A DNA stretch of 64,000 nucleotides. Origin: an uncultured Clostridia bacterium. GTDB lineage: Bacteria; Bacillota; Clostridia; Oscillospirales; Oscillospiraceae. The notes below the pieces were generated by a model. The model saw only the letters and a list, made by a program, of their open reading frames with translations, did not search any database and was not told the DNA's origin. Shown one piece after another: positions 8,603-16,641 of the stretch. Location of the stretch: assembly GCA_945948185.1 (NCBI GenBank), contig CAMFAL010000003.1, positions 1-64,000 of the forward strand. The letters are read 5' to 3'. Both the position numbers and the translations under genes were made by a program. Position 1 is the first letter of the stretch. Each line of letters opens with the position of its first letter.

Positions 8603-10125
8603 AACGACAACTGCTGAAAATATTCTGCCTTCTGCTGCCGGTTCTGCTGCTGACCGGCTGCTGGCAGGAAGAGCCGCCTCCCTCTGGAGACGGCGAACTG
8701 CTCCAGTCCGACCAGCAGGAAACGGAGTCCTCCGACTCCCGGGTGATCCTGCCGGAACTGTTCTCCCTGCCCTATGCGCCGGAACTGACCCTTGACCCCG
8801 TTACCTGTCCCGACGGAATGCAGCAGGTTGTGTCCTCCCTGATCTGCGAGGGGCTGTTCCGCCTGGGAACTGATCTGGAGCCGGAACCCTGCCTCTGCCA
8901 GAGCTACACCTATGACGACGCTTCGTACACCTACGTCTTTACCCTGCGGAGCGGCGTCACCTTCTCCGACGGCACGCCTGTAACCTCTGCCGACGTGAAA
9001 GCCACGCTGGACCGCGCCAGGAAATCGGAGCGCTACGGTGCCCGTCTCTCCGCTATCTCCGAGCTCATTGCCGGGGACGGCGCCGTGACGGTAGTCCTCT
9101 CCGCCCCCAACACCGGCCTCCCTGCCCTGCTGGACGTTCCCATTATCAAGGCGGGCACAGAGGCTGCCCCCATCGGCACCGGTCCGTACCTGCTCTCCAC
9201 GGAGAGCACCGGAACCTATCTGGTGTCCAACCAATCCTGGTGGCGTGGCAGCCAACCCACTGACCGCATCGCCCTGGTGGAGGCCGGTGACCAGGACACC
9301 ATGCTCTACCGCTTCACCTCCCATGACGTCCAACTGGTGACCGCCGACCTGACAGGAACAGACCCCATCAGCGCCACCGGCAGCGTCAGTTACTGTGACG
9401 CGGATACCACCATTCTGCAATACCTGGGCTGCAATGTGACCCGGGAGCCGCTGGACACCCCAGCCTTCCGTCACGCCCTCTCCTTGGGAATCTCCCGTCA
9501 GACCTTGGTCAGCGCCTTTCTCTCCGGTCACGGCGCCACTGCCCAGTTCCCGGTCTCTCCCGTCTCCCCCCTCTATCCGGAGGACCTGGAAGAATCCGAA
9601 GGTCACGAGTCTTTTTTCGCCGCTCTGAAGGAGAGCGGCTATACCTCCGGCCGCACCCTGACGCTGCTGGTAAATGAAGAAAACAGCTTCAAGGTCTCTG
9701 TGGCCCAGGCTATCGCCAACAGCTTCTCCTCCGATGGCGTGCCCATGACAGTCAAAGTTCTGCCCTGGGAGGAGTATATGGCCACGCTGGCCGCCGGGGA
9801 CTTTGACCTCTACTATGGAGAGGTCAAGCTCACCGCCGACTGGGACCTGCGGCCTCTGCTGTCCACAGAGGGTGCTTTGAATGTCAGCGGCTGGGCCGAT
9901 CCACAGGCAGACCAGTTGTTATCCGCTTTCATCTCCGCCGCAGACCGGCCCTCCGCCATGAAGCGGCTGTGCGCCTATCTGCGGGAACAAGCCCCCATCC
10001 TGCCGATATGCTTCAAGTCCACCTCTGTGCTGATGCAGACGGATGTGCTGACCGGACTGAAGCCCACCATGGCAGAGCCCTTTTACAATCTGTCCGACTG
10101 CACCATCCGCCTCCGGGAGAACTGA
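8599..10125 (+). CDS. ABC transporter substrate-binding lipoprotein, family 5 (peptide/nickel type)
   Basis: 508 residues. The N-terminus is a lipoprotein signal ending LLLTGC (cysteine at about 18), then a short acidic linker rich in Ser and Glu. The body has SBP_bac_5 features: FTLRSGVTFSDGTPVTSADVK (about 115) and PLYPEDLEE. Substrate is probably an oligopeptide or similar ligand. No permease or ATPase gene is adjacent, so it either serves a transporter encoded elsewhere or acts alone. Coupled to pgeF by an ATGA overlap, which suggests a link to muropeptide recycling; this is inference only. Confidence 0.87.
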   Translation: MKRQLLKIFCLLLPVLLLTGCWQEEPPPSGDGELLQSDQQETESSDSRVILPELFSLPYAPELTLDPVTCPDGMQQVVSSLICEGLFRLGTDLEPEPCLCQSYTYDDASYTYVFTLRSGVTFSDGTPVTSADVKATLDRARKSERYGARLSAISELIAGDGAVTVVLSAPNTGLPALLDVPIIKAGTEAAPIGTGPYLLSTESTGTYLVSNQSWWRGSQPTDRIALVEAGDQDTMLYRFTSHDVQLVTADLTGTDPISATGSVSYCDADTTILQYLGCNVTREPLDTPAFRHALSLGISRQTLVSAFLSGHGATAQFPVSPVSPLYPEDLEESEGHESFFAALKESGYTSGRTLTLLVNEENSFKVSVAQAIANSFSSDGVPMTVKVLPWEEYMATLAAGDFDLYYGEVKLTADWDLRPLLSTEGALNVSGWADPQADQLLSAFISAADRPSAMKRLCAYLREQAPILPICFKSTSVLMQTDVLTGLKPTMAEPFYNLSDCTIRLREN

Positions 10126-10126
10126 A

Positions 10127-10166
10127 AACAAACAAGCCGCTGTCGGCCGACAGCGGCTTGTTTGTT
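10127..10166. terminator. Bidirectional terminator, perfect 20-base inverted repeat
   Basis: AACAAACAAGCCGCTGTCGG faces its exact complement with no separate loop, giving T-rich tails on both strands. It ends the binding-protein transcript on the plus strand and contains the stop region of the minus-strand GIY-YIG gene. Confidence 0.9.
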
Positions 10167-10885
10167 TATTGCTTTGCCTTTCCGGAGATCTCCTCCACCG
10201 TGATCCGCCAGATCCCGGTACGGGCCAGACTCCGCCGGATGGCATCCTCAAAGCCTGCCATATTGTCCGGCGTATGGCGCTGGCAGAGAAGCCGCAGTGC
10301 TTCGATCTTCTCGGCCTCCTCCGTCACCTCTTCTGCCGTGCCGAATGCCACCGCGCACTGGTACAGCGTGGTGAACCGGTCCTGCTGGATCTCCGTGTTC
10401 CCCACGCAGGTGAGACATACTCTGGGATTTGCCCGCAGACAGCGGACCTTCCGTCCATCCATGGCACTGTGGAAATACACATTTCTATCCTTTCGGACAA
10501 TGGTAATAGGCAGGCCGTAAGGCGTACCGTCCTCCTCCATCATGGCCAGGAAAGCGTATTCGCATTGATCCACCACATCCCAGGCAAATTCCTCCGGCAT
10601 CTGCCGGTCCTTTCTTCGCATCTCCGTCATCGTCTCTTTCTCCTTTTCCTCTATCAACGCCATCTTCTGCTGCCGGGTCAACCGCTTGATGGCCGCTTCC
10701 CGCCGCAGAGCTGCTGACTTATCCGGCAGTTTCTCCCAATAGGCCAATTCTACGGGCAAATGGCTGCGGGTGTATTTGGCACCTCTGCCGCTTTGGTGGG
10801 CTGCCAGCCGCTTGGAAATATCATCCGTATAGCCCGTATACAGGGAAGCGTCCCCGCAGCGCAGCATATAGACGTACCAACTCAC
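10166..10885 (-). CDS. GIY-YIG endonuclease-like domain fused to pyridoxamine-phosphate-oxidase-like flavin-binding domain
   Basis: 239 residues read from a GTG start (SWYVYMLRCGD). Residues 1-82 form a UPF0213-type GIY-YIG domain: YVYMLRC, YTGYTDD and the conserved basic stretch RREAAIKRL. After a Lys/Glu-rich linker (MALIEEKEKETMTEMRRK, about 75-93), residues 95-239 resemble NimA-like or 5-nitroimidazole-resistance split-barrel flavoproteins (MPEEFAWDVV, LPITIVRKDRNVYFHSA). Both domains are common as single proteins; joined in one frame they are unusual. The linker has an internal ATG that could allow separate expression of the second domain, but no good ribosome site precedes it. Function unknown. 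Confidence 0.82.
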   Translation of the reverse strand: MSWYVYMLRCGDASLYTGYTDDISKRLAAHQSGRGAKYTRSHLPVELAYWEKLPDKSAALRREAAIKRLTRQQKMALIEEKEKETMTEMRRKDRQMPEEFAWDVVDQCEYAFLAMMEEDGTPYGLPITIVRKDRNVYFHSAMDGRKVRCLRANPRVCLTCVGNTEIQQDRFTTLYQCAVAFGTAEEVTEEAEKIEALRLLCQRHTPDNMAGFEDAIRRSLARTGIWRITVEEISGKAKQ

Positions 10886-10915
10886 GGCCTGGCCCCCTTT
10901 CCCGATCTAGCAGCC

Positions 10916-10944
10916 AGTATACCACACTTTTCCAACCAATGCAA
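10916..10944 (-). promoter_or_regulatory. Promoter of the GIY-YIG fusion gene
   Basis: Minus strand TTGCAT, 17 bases, TATACT, about 30 bases before the GTG start. Confidence 0.7.
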
Positions 10945-10998
10945 AGGCACATAGGGACTTCCTCCTTCCGCATAAATAAAAGGGAGAGGAGGAATTCT

Positions 10999-11706
10999 AT
11001 GCTGTCTGCCGCATTGCTGCTGTTTGCCAATACCCTGTTGTTTTCCCTCCGCCTGTCGGGAGGCGGCTCTTTCCCAAAACCGCTGTCTGCCGCCGAGGAG
11101 CGGGAATGGCTGGACCGCTACGCCAAGGGGGACCCCGAGGCGCGGAATGTCCTGATTGAACGGAATCTCCGCCTGGTGGCCCATATCATCAAGAAGTATT
11201 ACACACAAAACGGCGATCAGGAGGACCTGATCTCCATCGGAACTATTGGGCTCATCAAGGGTATTTCCAGTTTTGACCCCTCCAAAGGTGCCCGTCTGGC
11301 GACTTATGCCGCCCGCTGTATTGAAAATGAAATCCTGATGTACTTTCGTGGACAGAAGAAGCTCCAGGGCGAGGTGTCCCTCTCGGACTCCATCGAATCA
11401 GATAAGGAGGGAAACGCCCTGCAGCTGATGGACGTAGTGGGGGTGGATGACACCATGTTGGAGGATATCCACGACCGGGACAGTGCGCTGAAGCTGCGTC
11501 AGCTGGTGCAGGAATACCTCACCCCGCGGGAATCTGAGATCATTCGCCTGCGCTACGGCCTGGGCGGAACCGTTCCTTTGACCCAACGCGAAGTCGCCGC
11601 CTCCTTCGGCATTTCCCGCAGCTATGTATCCCGCATCGAAAAACGAGCTTTGGAGAAGCTGCGGGCGGAGCTGGAACGACCTCAAAGCCAGCGCCGTCAA
11701 ACTTAA
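10999..11706 (+). CDS. sigK: RNA polymerase sporulation sigma factor SigK, with pro-sequence
   Basis: 235 residues starting at MLSAALLLFAN, directly after GAGAGGAGGAATTCT; an in-frame extension to 10939 has no such site. The first 20 or so residues are strongly hydrophobic, like the membrane-anchoring pro-sequence of Bacillus pro-sigma-K that SpoIVFB removes. Then come region 2 (IERNLRLVAHIIKKYY, DLISIGTIGLIKGI, RLATYAARCIENEILMYF) and region 4 with a helix-turn-helix (TQREVAASFGISRSYVSRIEKRA, cited in part). The gene is uninterrupted, with no skin element. Controls late mother-cell genes in sporulation. Confidence 0.92.
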   Translation: MLSAALLLFANTLLFSLRLSGGGSFPKPLSAAEEREWLDRYAKGDPEARNVLIERNLRLVAHIIKKYYTQNGDQEDLISIGTIGLIKGISSFDPSKGARLATYAARCIENEILMYFRGQKKLQGEVSLSDSIESDKEGNALQLMDVVGVDDTMLEDIHDRDSALKLRQLVQEYLTPRESEIIRLRYGLGGTVPLTQREVAASFGISRSYVSRIEKRALEKLRAELERPQSQRRQT

Positions 11707-11734
11707 AGGGACTGCGAGATACCGCAGTCCCTTT
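11705..11734 (+). terminator. Terminator after sigK
   Basis: Perfect 12-base stem AAAGGGACTGCG/CGCAGTCCCTTT with a 6-base loop, overlapping the sigK stop codon. The minus-strand lexA ends 10 bases further on, so it may serve both. Confidence 0.8.
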
Positions 11735-11744
11735 CACTTCTTTC

Positions 11745-12335
11745 TCAATAGCGGCGCACCACAGCGGAGACTTTTCCTAAAATTTGGGCATAAGTTCCAT
11801 CAATGGGAGAATAAACCTCATTTTCCGGCAGCAGCCAAATATGCCCGTTCTGCTTGGAAAAACGCTTGACCGTAGCCTCGTCCTCGATCATGGCAACCAC
11901 GATCTCACCATTGCTGCAGGTTTGCTGGCGGCGCACCACCACCAGGTCCCCCGGTAGGATACCTGCGTTCAGCATAGATTCGCCCCGGACACGGAGGGCA
12001 AAATACTCCTCTCCGTGTCCGCCGGTGTCGAAGGTCAGATAATCCTCGATACACTCCTCCGCCAGGATCGGGCTGCCCGCTGCCACATTGCCTACAATAG
12101 GGACCTTATCCTCCTGCGCAGCAGGCGCTGTCAGCGTGATGGCTCTTCCCTTTCCGGCACCTTTTTCGATGACCCCCGCTTCTTCCAAATGCTTCAAATG
12201 GAAATGTACCGTGGATGGGGACTTGAGCCCCACCGCCTCGCCGATTTCCCGCACAGAGGGGGGATAGCCCTGATCCCGAATACAGGACGCAATATACTCA
12301 TAGATTCTCTGCTGCATACTGGTCAGTTCCGCCAT
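11745..12335 (-). CDS. lexA: SOS transcriptional repressor LexA
   Basis: 196 residues; ATG at 12335 chosen because CAGGAGGTCC precedes it and the promoter and SOS box lie just upstream. The N-terminal winged helix-turn-helix spans about 1-65 (YPPSVREIGEAVGLKSPSTVH). The autocleavage pair Ala-Gly is in NVAAGSPI (about 82), the catalytic serine in GESMLNAG (about 119) and the lysine in EATVKRF (about 156). Represses DNA-damage genes until RecA filaments stimulate self-cleavage. Its own promoter carries a probable LexA box, so autoregulation is expected. Confidence 0.96.
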   Translation of the reverse strand: MAELTSMQQRIYEYIASCIRDQGYPPSVREIGEAVGLKSPSTVHFHLKHLEEAGVIEKGAGKGRAITLTAPAAQEDKVPIVGNVAAGSPILAEECIEDYLTFDTGGHGEEYFALRVRGESMLNAGILPGDLVVVRRQQTCSNGEIVVAMIEDEATVKRFSKQNGHIWLLPENEVYSPIDGTYAQILGKVSAVVRRY

Positions 12336-12382
12336 GATGGACCTCCTGTTCTCTTTGCAGCTTTGCAAAATACTTTGTGTAT

Positions 12383-12411
12383 ATTGTATCACACTGTTCC
12401 CGCAAATGCAA
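12383..12411 (-). promoter_or_regulatory. lexA promoter
   Basis: Minus strand TTGCAT, 17 bases, TACAAT with TGTGA in front of the -10. The -35 overlaps the SOS box by two bases. Confidence 0.8.
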
Positions 12412-12421
12412 ACATTTGTTC
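12410..12421 (-). promoter_or_regulatory. LexA (SOS) box upstream of lexA
   Basis: GAACAAATGTTT on the minus strand, one base from the Gram-positive GAAC-N4-GTTC consensus. The same element (one base different) with identical distance to the -10 occurs before the DUF1385-prmC-recA-recX operon at 59939. Confidence 0.8.
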
Positions 12422-13413
12422 CATATTTCATAGATTTTTTCAGCCGGCAGCTTCGCAAGAAAATGTTCCAGCAATCGGTTTACTTCCTCCGGTGCGTCTA
12501 CGTTGGCATTGTGCGCCGCGCCGCCGACAAGGTGCAGGGGGTACCCCTCACGGCAGCACCATTGCTCATTATAATGCCGGACCCTTCCGGTTCTGTCCCG
12601 CTCCCCCACGGTCAGACAAACCGGACAGGGAACTTTCAGTTCCTGTATCTCCGGGATGAAGCCCGCAAATCCCAGATACATGAGACGGCACAATTCCCTC
12701 CTGTCATACCCTTCCAGCATTTGCAGCATACCGCTCCTTCCCTCCGCCGTGGTACCGCACATGACCGCAATAACACCTCGCAGCATCCGGTCCGGGAAAA
12801 GCGGTAGCATCCATTTTGTCTACCGCAGCCAAAAGAGGTCCGACCGGCTGTAATAGGACGGGCCGTACGGGCATGTGCCGATGGTAAACAATCCCTCCAC
12901 CATGTCCGGGTACTTTGCGATCAGGGACTGTGCCACAGATCCGCCCGCTGACTGCCCGATCAACACGACCTTTTCCAATTGTTCCGCATTCAGGATTTCC
13001 TTCAATTCTTCCGCCAGGCGTGAATAAGAAAACCCTTCGTAGGGTCTGGACCGTCCGTGGATGGTGCATCCCATACTAGCTCGGTGTGCCTCCCTGCGAA
13101 ATACCGCGCCTGGCAATCGAACAAGCGGTGGTCTGCCGTTAATCCCGGCAGGAACACCAGATTTTGGCCATTTTTTTGGTCCGCCCGTTCCAGCCAGTAA
13201 TAAATCTTACCATATGGGGACACTCTGCATCGCTCTTCCATTAGCGCACCTCATTTCCCGTCACCCTGCACGGCACAGGGCAGACCTGATTCACGGTTTT
13301 CTGATCATATCACGTTTACCTCATTCCCATCAATACCCGGTACCCTCAGTGGCCATTTTGGCCCCTCAGCCTGCACTGTACCCAAAATGAGGCTCTTTTT
13401 TTGAAAAAAGCCC

Positions 13414-13442
13414 TTGAAAACGCAGAAAAACTATGGTAACAT
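13414..13442 (+). promoter_or_regulatory. secG promoter
   Basis: TTGAAA, 17 bases, TAACAT with an extended TGG before the -10. A preceding imperfect stem (13343-13394) followed by seven T residues may insulate it from upstream transcription. Confidence 0.65.
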
Positions 13443-13503
13443 GGATTTCTGTGAAGCGACTAAATATGTATCGCGCAAGCGTGAATTTTGGAGGTTGTCT
13501 GTT

Positions 13504-13743
13504 ATGTCTGCTTTGAAGCTCGTTATCACCATTCTGCAGCTGCTGTGCGGTCTGGCTATCATCGTTGCCGTTCTGTTCCAGTCCGGCAAGAGCGCCGGCC
13601 TGTCCGGTGCCATTGGTGGTGTTGCCGATTCCTTCCTGGCCAAGAACAAGGCCAAGACCCTGGATGCCAAGCTGGCCCGCGCCACCAAGTGGGTGGGTGC
13701 TGTTTTCCTGATCCTGACCCTGATTCTGCTGATCATGGGCTGA
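13504..13743 (+). CDS. secG: Preprotein translocase subunit SecG
   Basis: 79 residues with two hydrophobic helices (about 3-24 and 57-77) separated by the typical glycine-rich segment QSGKSAGLSGAIGG and FLAKNKAKTLD. Start chosen at MSALKLVIT, after TTGGAGG; an in-frame extension to 13414 overlaps the promoter. Part of SecYEG, assisting SecA-driven translocation. Monocistronic: own promoter and terminator. Confidence 0.95.
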   Translation: MSALKLVITILQLLCGLAIIVAVLFQSGKSAGLSGAIGGVADSFLAKNKAKTLDAKLARATKWVGAVFLILTLILLIMG

Positions 13744-13772
13744 TCCTCTTTTGCGGCGATTATCACAGTTTA

Positions 13773-13812
13773 AAAAAGGAACTCCCCGAAATATCTCGGG
13801 GAGTTCCTTTTT
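13773..13812. terminator. Bidirectional terminator between secG and the deacetylase gene
   Basis: Perfect 17-base arms AAAAAGGAACTCCCCGA / TCGGGGAGTTCCTTTTT around a 6-base loop. T-runs on both strands serve convergent genes. Confidence 0.92.
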
Positions 13813-14530
13813 ATGTTGGCCCGGTACCGGTACGGTACAGCTTTCCCGCCTCCGGCGTCACACCGTTCAGCCGCAGCAATTCTTCCACCGTCACAAAGCA
13901 GTAGCCCTGCGCCTCCAGGGTGTCCACCACCTTCAGGGCGGCATCCACGGAGGTACCATAGATGTCGTGAAGCAGGATGATGCTGTTGGGCTTCACATCC
14001 TTCAGAATGGCCCGCACCACCTTTTCCGTGTTTTTGCTCTCCCAGTCCCGTGGGTCCACGGACCACTTGACCATGGGGACCTGGATCAGCGTTTCCGTGC
14101 CCGGCGTGATCAGTCCATAGGGCGGCCGCAGCCAGTATCCGCTGCCTCCCAGGAGCGTTTCCAGCAGTTCATCATTCTTCCCTACTTCTTCCTGGATAAC
14201 GGCCGCTGAAGCGCCTTCCAACCGCACATGGCTCCAGGTGTGGTTCCCCACCTGATGACCTTCCGCCTGTATCCGCTTCACCAGCTCGGGATACCGCTCC
14301 GCCTGCTCACCCACCAAAAAAAATGTGGCACTGGCGCCCCGTTCCTTGAGGCCATCCAGCAGACGGTCCGTAGTCCCCTGACGGGGGCCGTCGTCAAAAG
14401 TCAGGGCCACATAATGCGTTTCCGCCGGAATTTGGGCCGTACCGTCTACGGCACGGTCAGCCGGCATTTTCCCCACCAAAAGGGACAACAGGCCCACGCA
14501 GAGCCAAAAGCATATCCACTGTTTCCGCAT
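13811..14530 (-). CDS. Polysaccharide deacetylase (NodB homology), exported
   Basis: 239 residues with an N-terminal hydrophobic signal or anchor (about 5-20). All five NodB motifs are visible: TFDDGP (about 44), HQVGNHTWSH (about 93), RPPYG (about 138), DPRDW (about 160) and ILLHD (about 182). Members remove N-acetyl groups from peptidoglycan or other GlcNAc polymers, and several act in sporulation or lysozyme resistance; the substrate here is not determinable. ATG preceded by GGAGGG. Its stop codon lies in the edge of the shared terminator. Confidence 0.9.
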   Translation of the reverse strand: MRKQWICFWLCVGLLSLLVGKMPADRAVDGTAQIPAETHYVALTFDDGPRQGTTDRLLDGLKERGASATFFLVGEQAERYPELVKRIQAEGHQVGNHTWSHVRLEGASAAVIQEEVGKNDELLETLLGGSGYWLRPPYGLITPGTETLIQVPMVKWSVDPRDWESKNTEKVVRAILKDVKPNSIILLHDIYGTSVDAALKVVDTLEAQGYCFVTVEELLRLNGVTPEAGKLYRTGTGPT

Positions 14531-14614
14531 CCACTTTCATTCCCTCCGTATTTTCAGAGGTAGCTTGTGCAGTCGTGCGGAAAATACCGCTGTCAAAAAT
14601 TTGATTTTAACACA

Positions 14615-14649
14615 AAAACCGTCCCGGCTCATTAGGCCGGGACGGTTTT
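14615..14649 (-). terminator. Terminator of the zinc-ribbon gene
   Basis: Perfect 14-base stem AAAACCGTCCCGGC/GCCGGGACGGTTTT with 7-base loop and a T-run on the minus strand. Confidence 0.88.
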
Positions 14650-14650
14650 C

Positions 14651-15040
14651 TCACAGGAAAATATAGAAGATCTGGCTCAAAATATTAAATGCTATCACCG
14701 CGAAAACAATCCAGAATACCAGGACCGCGGGATTCTTCTTCCCCGCTCCCTGCCGGGACTGCCTGGCAGGCTGGCGGAAGGTCGGCCGTGTTCCTCGTCT
14801 GAGTATTTCCTCCGCTTCCAAATCTGTGCCGCGGCGCTTCCGGTTTTCCGCATGCAGCTCCGCATGGACAAAGGAATTCCTATGATTCTCTTCATTGATG
14901 CCCTCCACCCGGATCACGGTCCCGTCGGCGCCGATGTCTATTGTCTTGGAGGGCTGCGTAAAGGCACCGCAGCGGGGGCAGAAATCATCCATATCATAGT
15001 TGTACCGCTTTCCGCATTCGTGGCATTGAACCCGCCTCAT
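14651..15040 (-). CDS. Zinc-ribbon, single-helix membrane protein
   Basis: 129 residues from MRRVQCHECG, chosen because AAGGAGG precedes it and the promoter lies between it and the longer in-frame start at 15163. The N-terminus has two CxxC pairs (CHECGK and CPRCGA, about 6-27), a likely zinc ribbon. The middle is charged and probably disordered, and the C-terminus has one hydrophobic helix (about 108-128). No family assigned. Monocistronic, between its own promoter and terminator. Confidence 0.72.
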   Translation of the reverse strand: MRRVQCHECGKRYNYDMDDFCPRCGAFTQPSKTIDIGADGTVIRVEGINEENHRNSFVHAELHAENRKRRGTDLEAEEILRRGTRPTFRQPARQSRQGAGKKNPAVLVFWIVFAVIAFNILSQIFYIFL

Positions 15041-15067
15041 AGGACCGCCTCCTTTTTTCTTGAAAAC

Positions 15068-15095
15068 ATTATAACACAGCGCGTCATGTTTGCAA
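15068..15095 (-). promoter_or_regulatory. Promoter of the zinc-ribbon gene
   Basis: Minus strand TTGCAA, 16 bases, TATAAT, about 28 bases before the chosen ATG. Confidence 0.7.
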
Positions 15096-15124
15096 AGGCC
15101 GCATTTTCTTTCCCGGGAAAACTC

Positions 15125-15174
15125 AAAAAGCCCTTTGTCTTGAGGCCTAGGTCCCCAAGACAAAGGGCTTTTTT
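15125..15174 (-). terminator. Terminator of the ribosomal superoperon
   Basis: AAAAAGCCCTTTGTCTTG pairs with CAAGACAAAGGGCTTTTT around a 13-base loop; T-run on the minus strand, 24 bases after the rplQ stop. Confidence 0.93.
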
Positions 15175-15197
15175 GAATCAGTCAGCTGAACCTGTGA

Positions 15198-15542
15198 TTA
15201 TTTCACCAGTTCGATGATCGCAGTCTCAGCGGCGTCACCGCGGCGGACGCCGGTGCGCACGATGCGGGTGTAGCCGCCGTTGCGCTCTGCATAGCTGGGA
15301 GCGATCTCCTTGAACAGCTTCTTGCAGACGTCCTCACGGGTGATGAAGCTCATAGCCTGACGATAAGCGGCCAGGTCGTTCTTCTTGCCGAGGGTGATCA
15401 TCTTCTCAGCCATGGGCTTGATCTCCTTGGCACGGGTGACGGTGGTCTCCATCTTCCCGTTGTCCAGGAAATCCGTGACCTGCTGACGCAGCATTGCCAT
15501 ACGCTGGTCAGTGGTCTTGCCAAGTTTCCGAGTTCCGGGCAT
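15198..15542 (-). CDS. rplQ: 50S ribosomal protein L17
   Basis: 114 residues, complete L17 ([27 protein letters not shown]). Last gene of the S10-spc-alpha superoperon, 64 bases after rpoA, followed by a strong terminator. Binds 23S rRNA near the exit tunnel. Confidence 0.97.
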   Translation of the reverse strand: MPGTRKLGKTTDQRMAMLRQQVTDFLDNGKMETTVTRAKEIKPMAEKMITLGKKNDLAAYRQAMSFITREDVCKKLFKEIAPSYAERNGGYTRIVRTGVRRGDAAETAIIELVK

Positions 15543-15606
15543 TTCGGTTTCCTCCTTATCAGGATTTTGGTCAGCCGGTGGGTTCTGTCCGCCGGCGTAG
15601 AATCAA

Positions 15607-16557
15607 TTAGTTGTTTTCTTCGTCGGCCAGATGCAGACCCATCATAGCCAGCTTGTTGATGACCTCTTCCAGGGACTTACGGCCCAGGTTGCGGACCTTC
15701 ATCATCTCGTCCTCGGTCTTGGAGATCAAGTCCTCAACGGTGTTGATGTTGGCGCGCTTCAGGCAGTTGAAGCTACGGACGGAAAGATCCAGCTCCTCAA
15801 TGGTCATCTCCAGGACCTTGTCCCGCTGGGCTTCGGCCTTCTCCACCACGGTAGGCTTGCTGCCCACGTTCTCAGAGAGATCGGTGAAGAGAGTGAAGTG
15901 GTCGCACAGGATCTTGGCACCCAGAGACACAGCATCCCGGGCGGAGATGGTACCGTCGGTCCAGACTTCCAGGGTCAGCTTGTCGAAGTCGCTGGAGGCA
16001 CCCACGCGAGTGGGCTCCACGGTGTAATTCACCTTGTACACGGGCGTGTAGATGGAGTCCACGGCAATGGTGCCGATCACGTTCTGCTGGGGCTTGTTGC
16101 GGTCAGCGGGCACATAGCCACGGCCATGGGACAGGGTGATCTCCATGTTCAGAGTGGCACCGTTGTCCAGGGTAGCGATGTGCATATCGGGATTCAGAAC
16201 CTCCACTTCACCGTCGGCCTTGATGTCGCCGGCAGTTACTTCGCAGGGGCCCACCGCCTCGATATAGACGGTCTTAACCGTCTCACTGTGCAGCTTGGTC
16301 AGGAGGCCTTTTACATTCAGGACGATCTCCGTCACGTCTTCCTTCACACCGGGAATGGTGGAAAACTCATGCTGGACACCGGCAATCTTGATGGTGGTCG
16401 GAGCGGTGCCGGGCAGAGAGGAAAGCATAATGCGGCGGAGCGCATTGCCCAGGGTCGTGCCGTATCCGCGCTCCAGGGGCTCCACCACGTACTTGCCGTA
16501 CGTCACGTCGCCGGGCGCCTCGATACATTCGATCTGGGGCTTTTCAATTTCGATCAT
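15607..16557 (-). CDS. rpoA: DNA-directed RNA polymerase alpha subunit
   Basis: 316 residues from [10 protein letters not shown], preceded by AAGGAGGGTAACTGC; a longer in-frame start at 16641 would overlap this site. Normal layout: N-terminal dimerisation domain ([16 protein letters not shown] near 35) and C-terminal domain with the helix-hairpin-helix [16 protein letters not shown] that contacts UP elements and activators. Located between rpsD and rplQ as in most Firmicutes. Confidence 0.97.
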   Translation of the reverse strand: MIEIEKPQIECIEAPGDVTYGKYVVEPLERGYGTTLGNALRRIMLSSLPGTAPTTIKIAGVQHEFSTIPGVKEDVTEIVLNVKGLLTKLHSETVKTVYIEAVGPCEVTAGDIKADGEVEVLNPDMHIATLDNGATLNMEITLSHGRGYVPADRNKPQQNVIGTIAVDSIYTPVYKVNYTVEPTRVGASSDFDKLTLEVWTDGTISARDAVSLGAKILCDHFTLFTDLSENVGSKPTVVEKAEAQRDKVLEMTIEELDLSVRSFNCLKRANINTVEDLISKTEDEMMKVRNLGRKSLEEVINKLAMMGLHLADEENN

Positions 16558-16641
16558 GCAGTTACCCTCCTTCATCTTCTCATTGCGGCCATGCACAGCA
16601 GGCCGCAGGCAGTTTGTATCATCTTCGAGGGTATCCTCCAA

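Larger units (their letters stand above)
12298..13241 (-). pseudogene. Decayed alpha/beta hydrolase
   Basis: Reads from ATG 13241 (MEERCRVSPYGK) as an alpha/beta hydrolase, but is broken twice. Near 13062 one base is missing (TCCAC where TCCCAC would keep frame), moving into a second frame. At 12818-12820 an in-frame TAG interrupts that frame, after which similarity continues. All triad pieces survive in the broken frames: IGQSAGGS (nucleophile), GERDRTG (acid) and GAAHNAN (histidine). Recognisable sequence ends near 12448; the open frame then runs on for about 50 codons through the lexA promoter to a stop at 12298. No clear ribosome site or promoter upstream. A sequencing error could explain one lesion but hardly both. 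Confidence 0.82.

Noticed and set aside
10945-10998. CATAAATA upstream of sigK as a SigE or SigK -10
   Set aside because: The matching -35 is not at the right distance; evidence too thin.
12820-13116. A separate small gene within the hydrolase region
   Set aside because: It is the middle piece of the broken hydrolase, in frame with the part after the amber codon and lacking its own ribosome site.
14531-14614. TTGACA near 14598 on the minus strand as a deacetylase promoter
   Set aside because: No acceptable -10 at 15-19 bases. A sporulation-sigma promoter is possible but cannot be shown.
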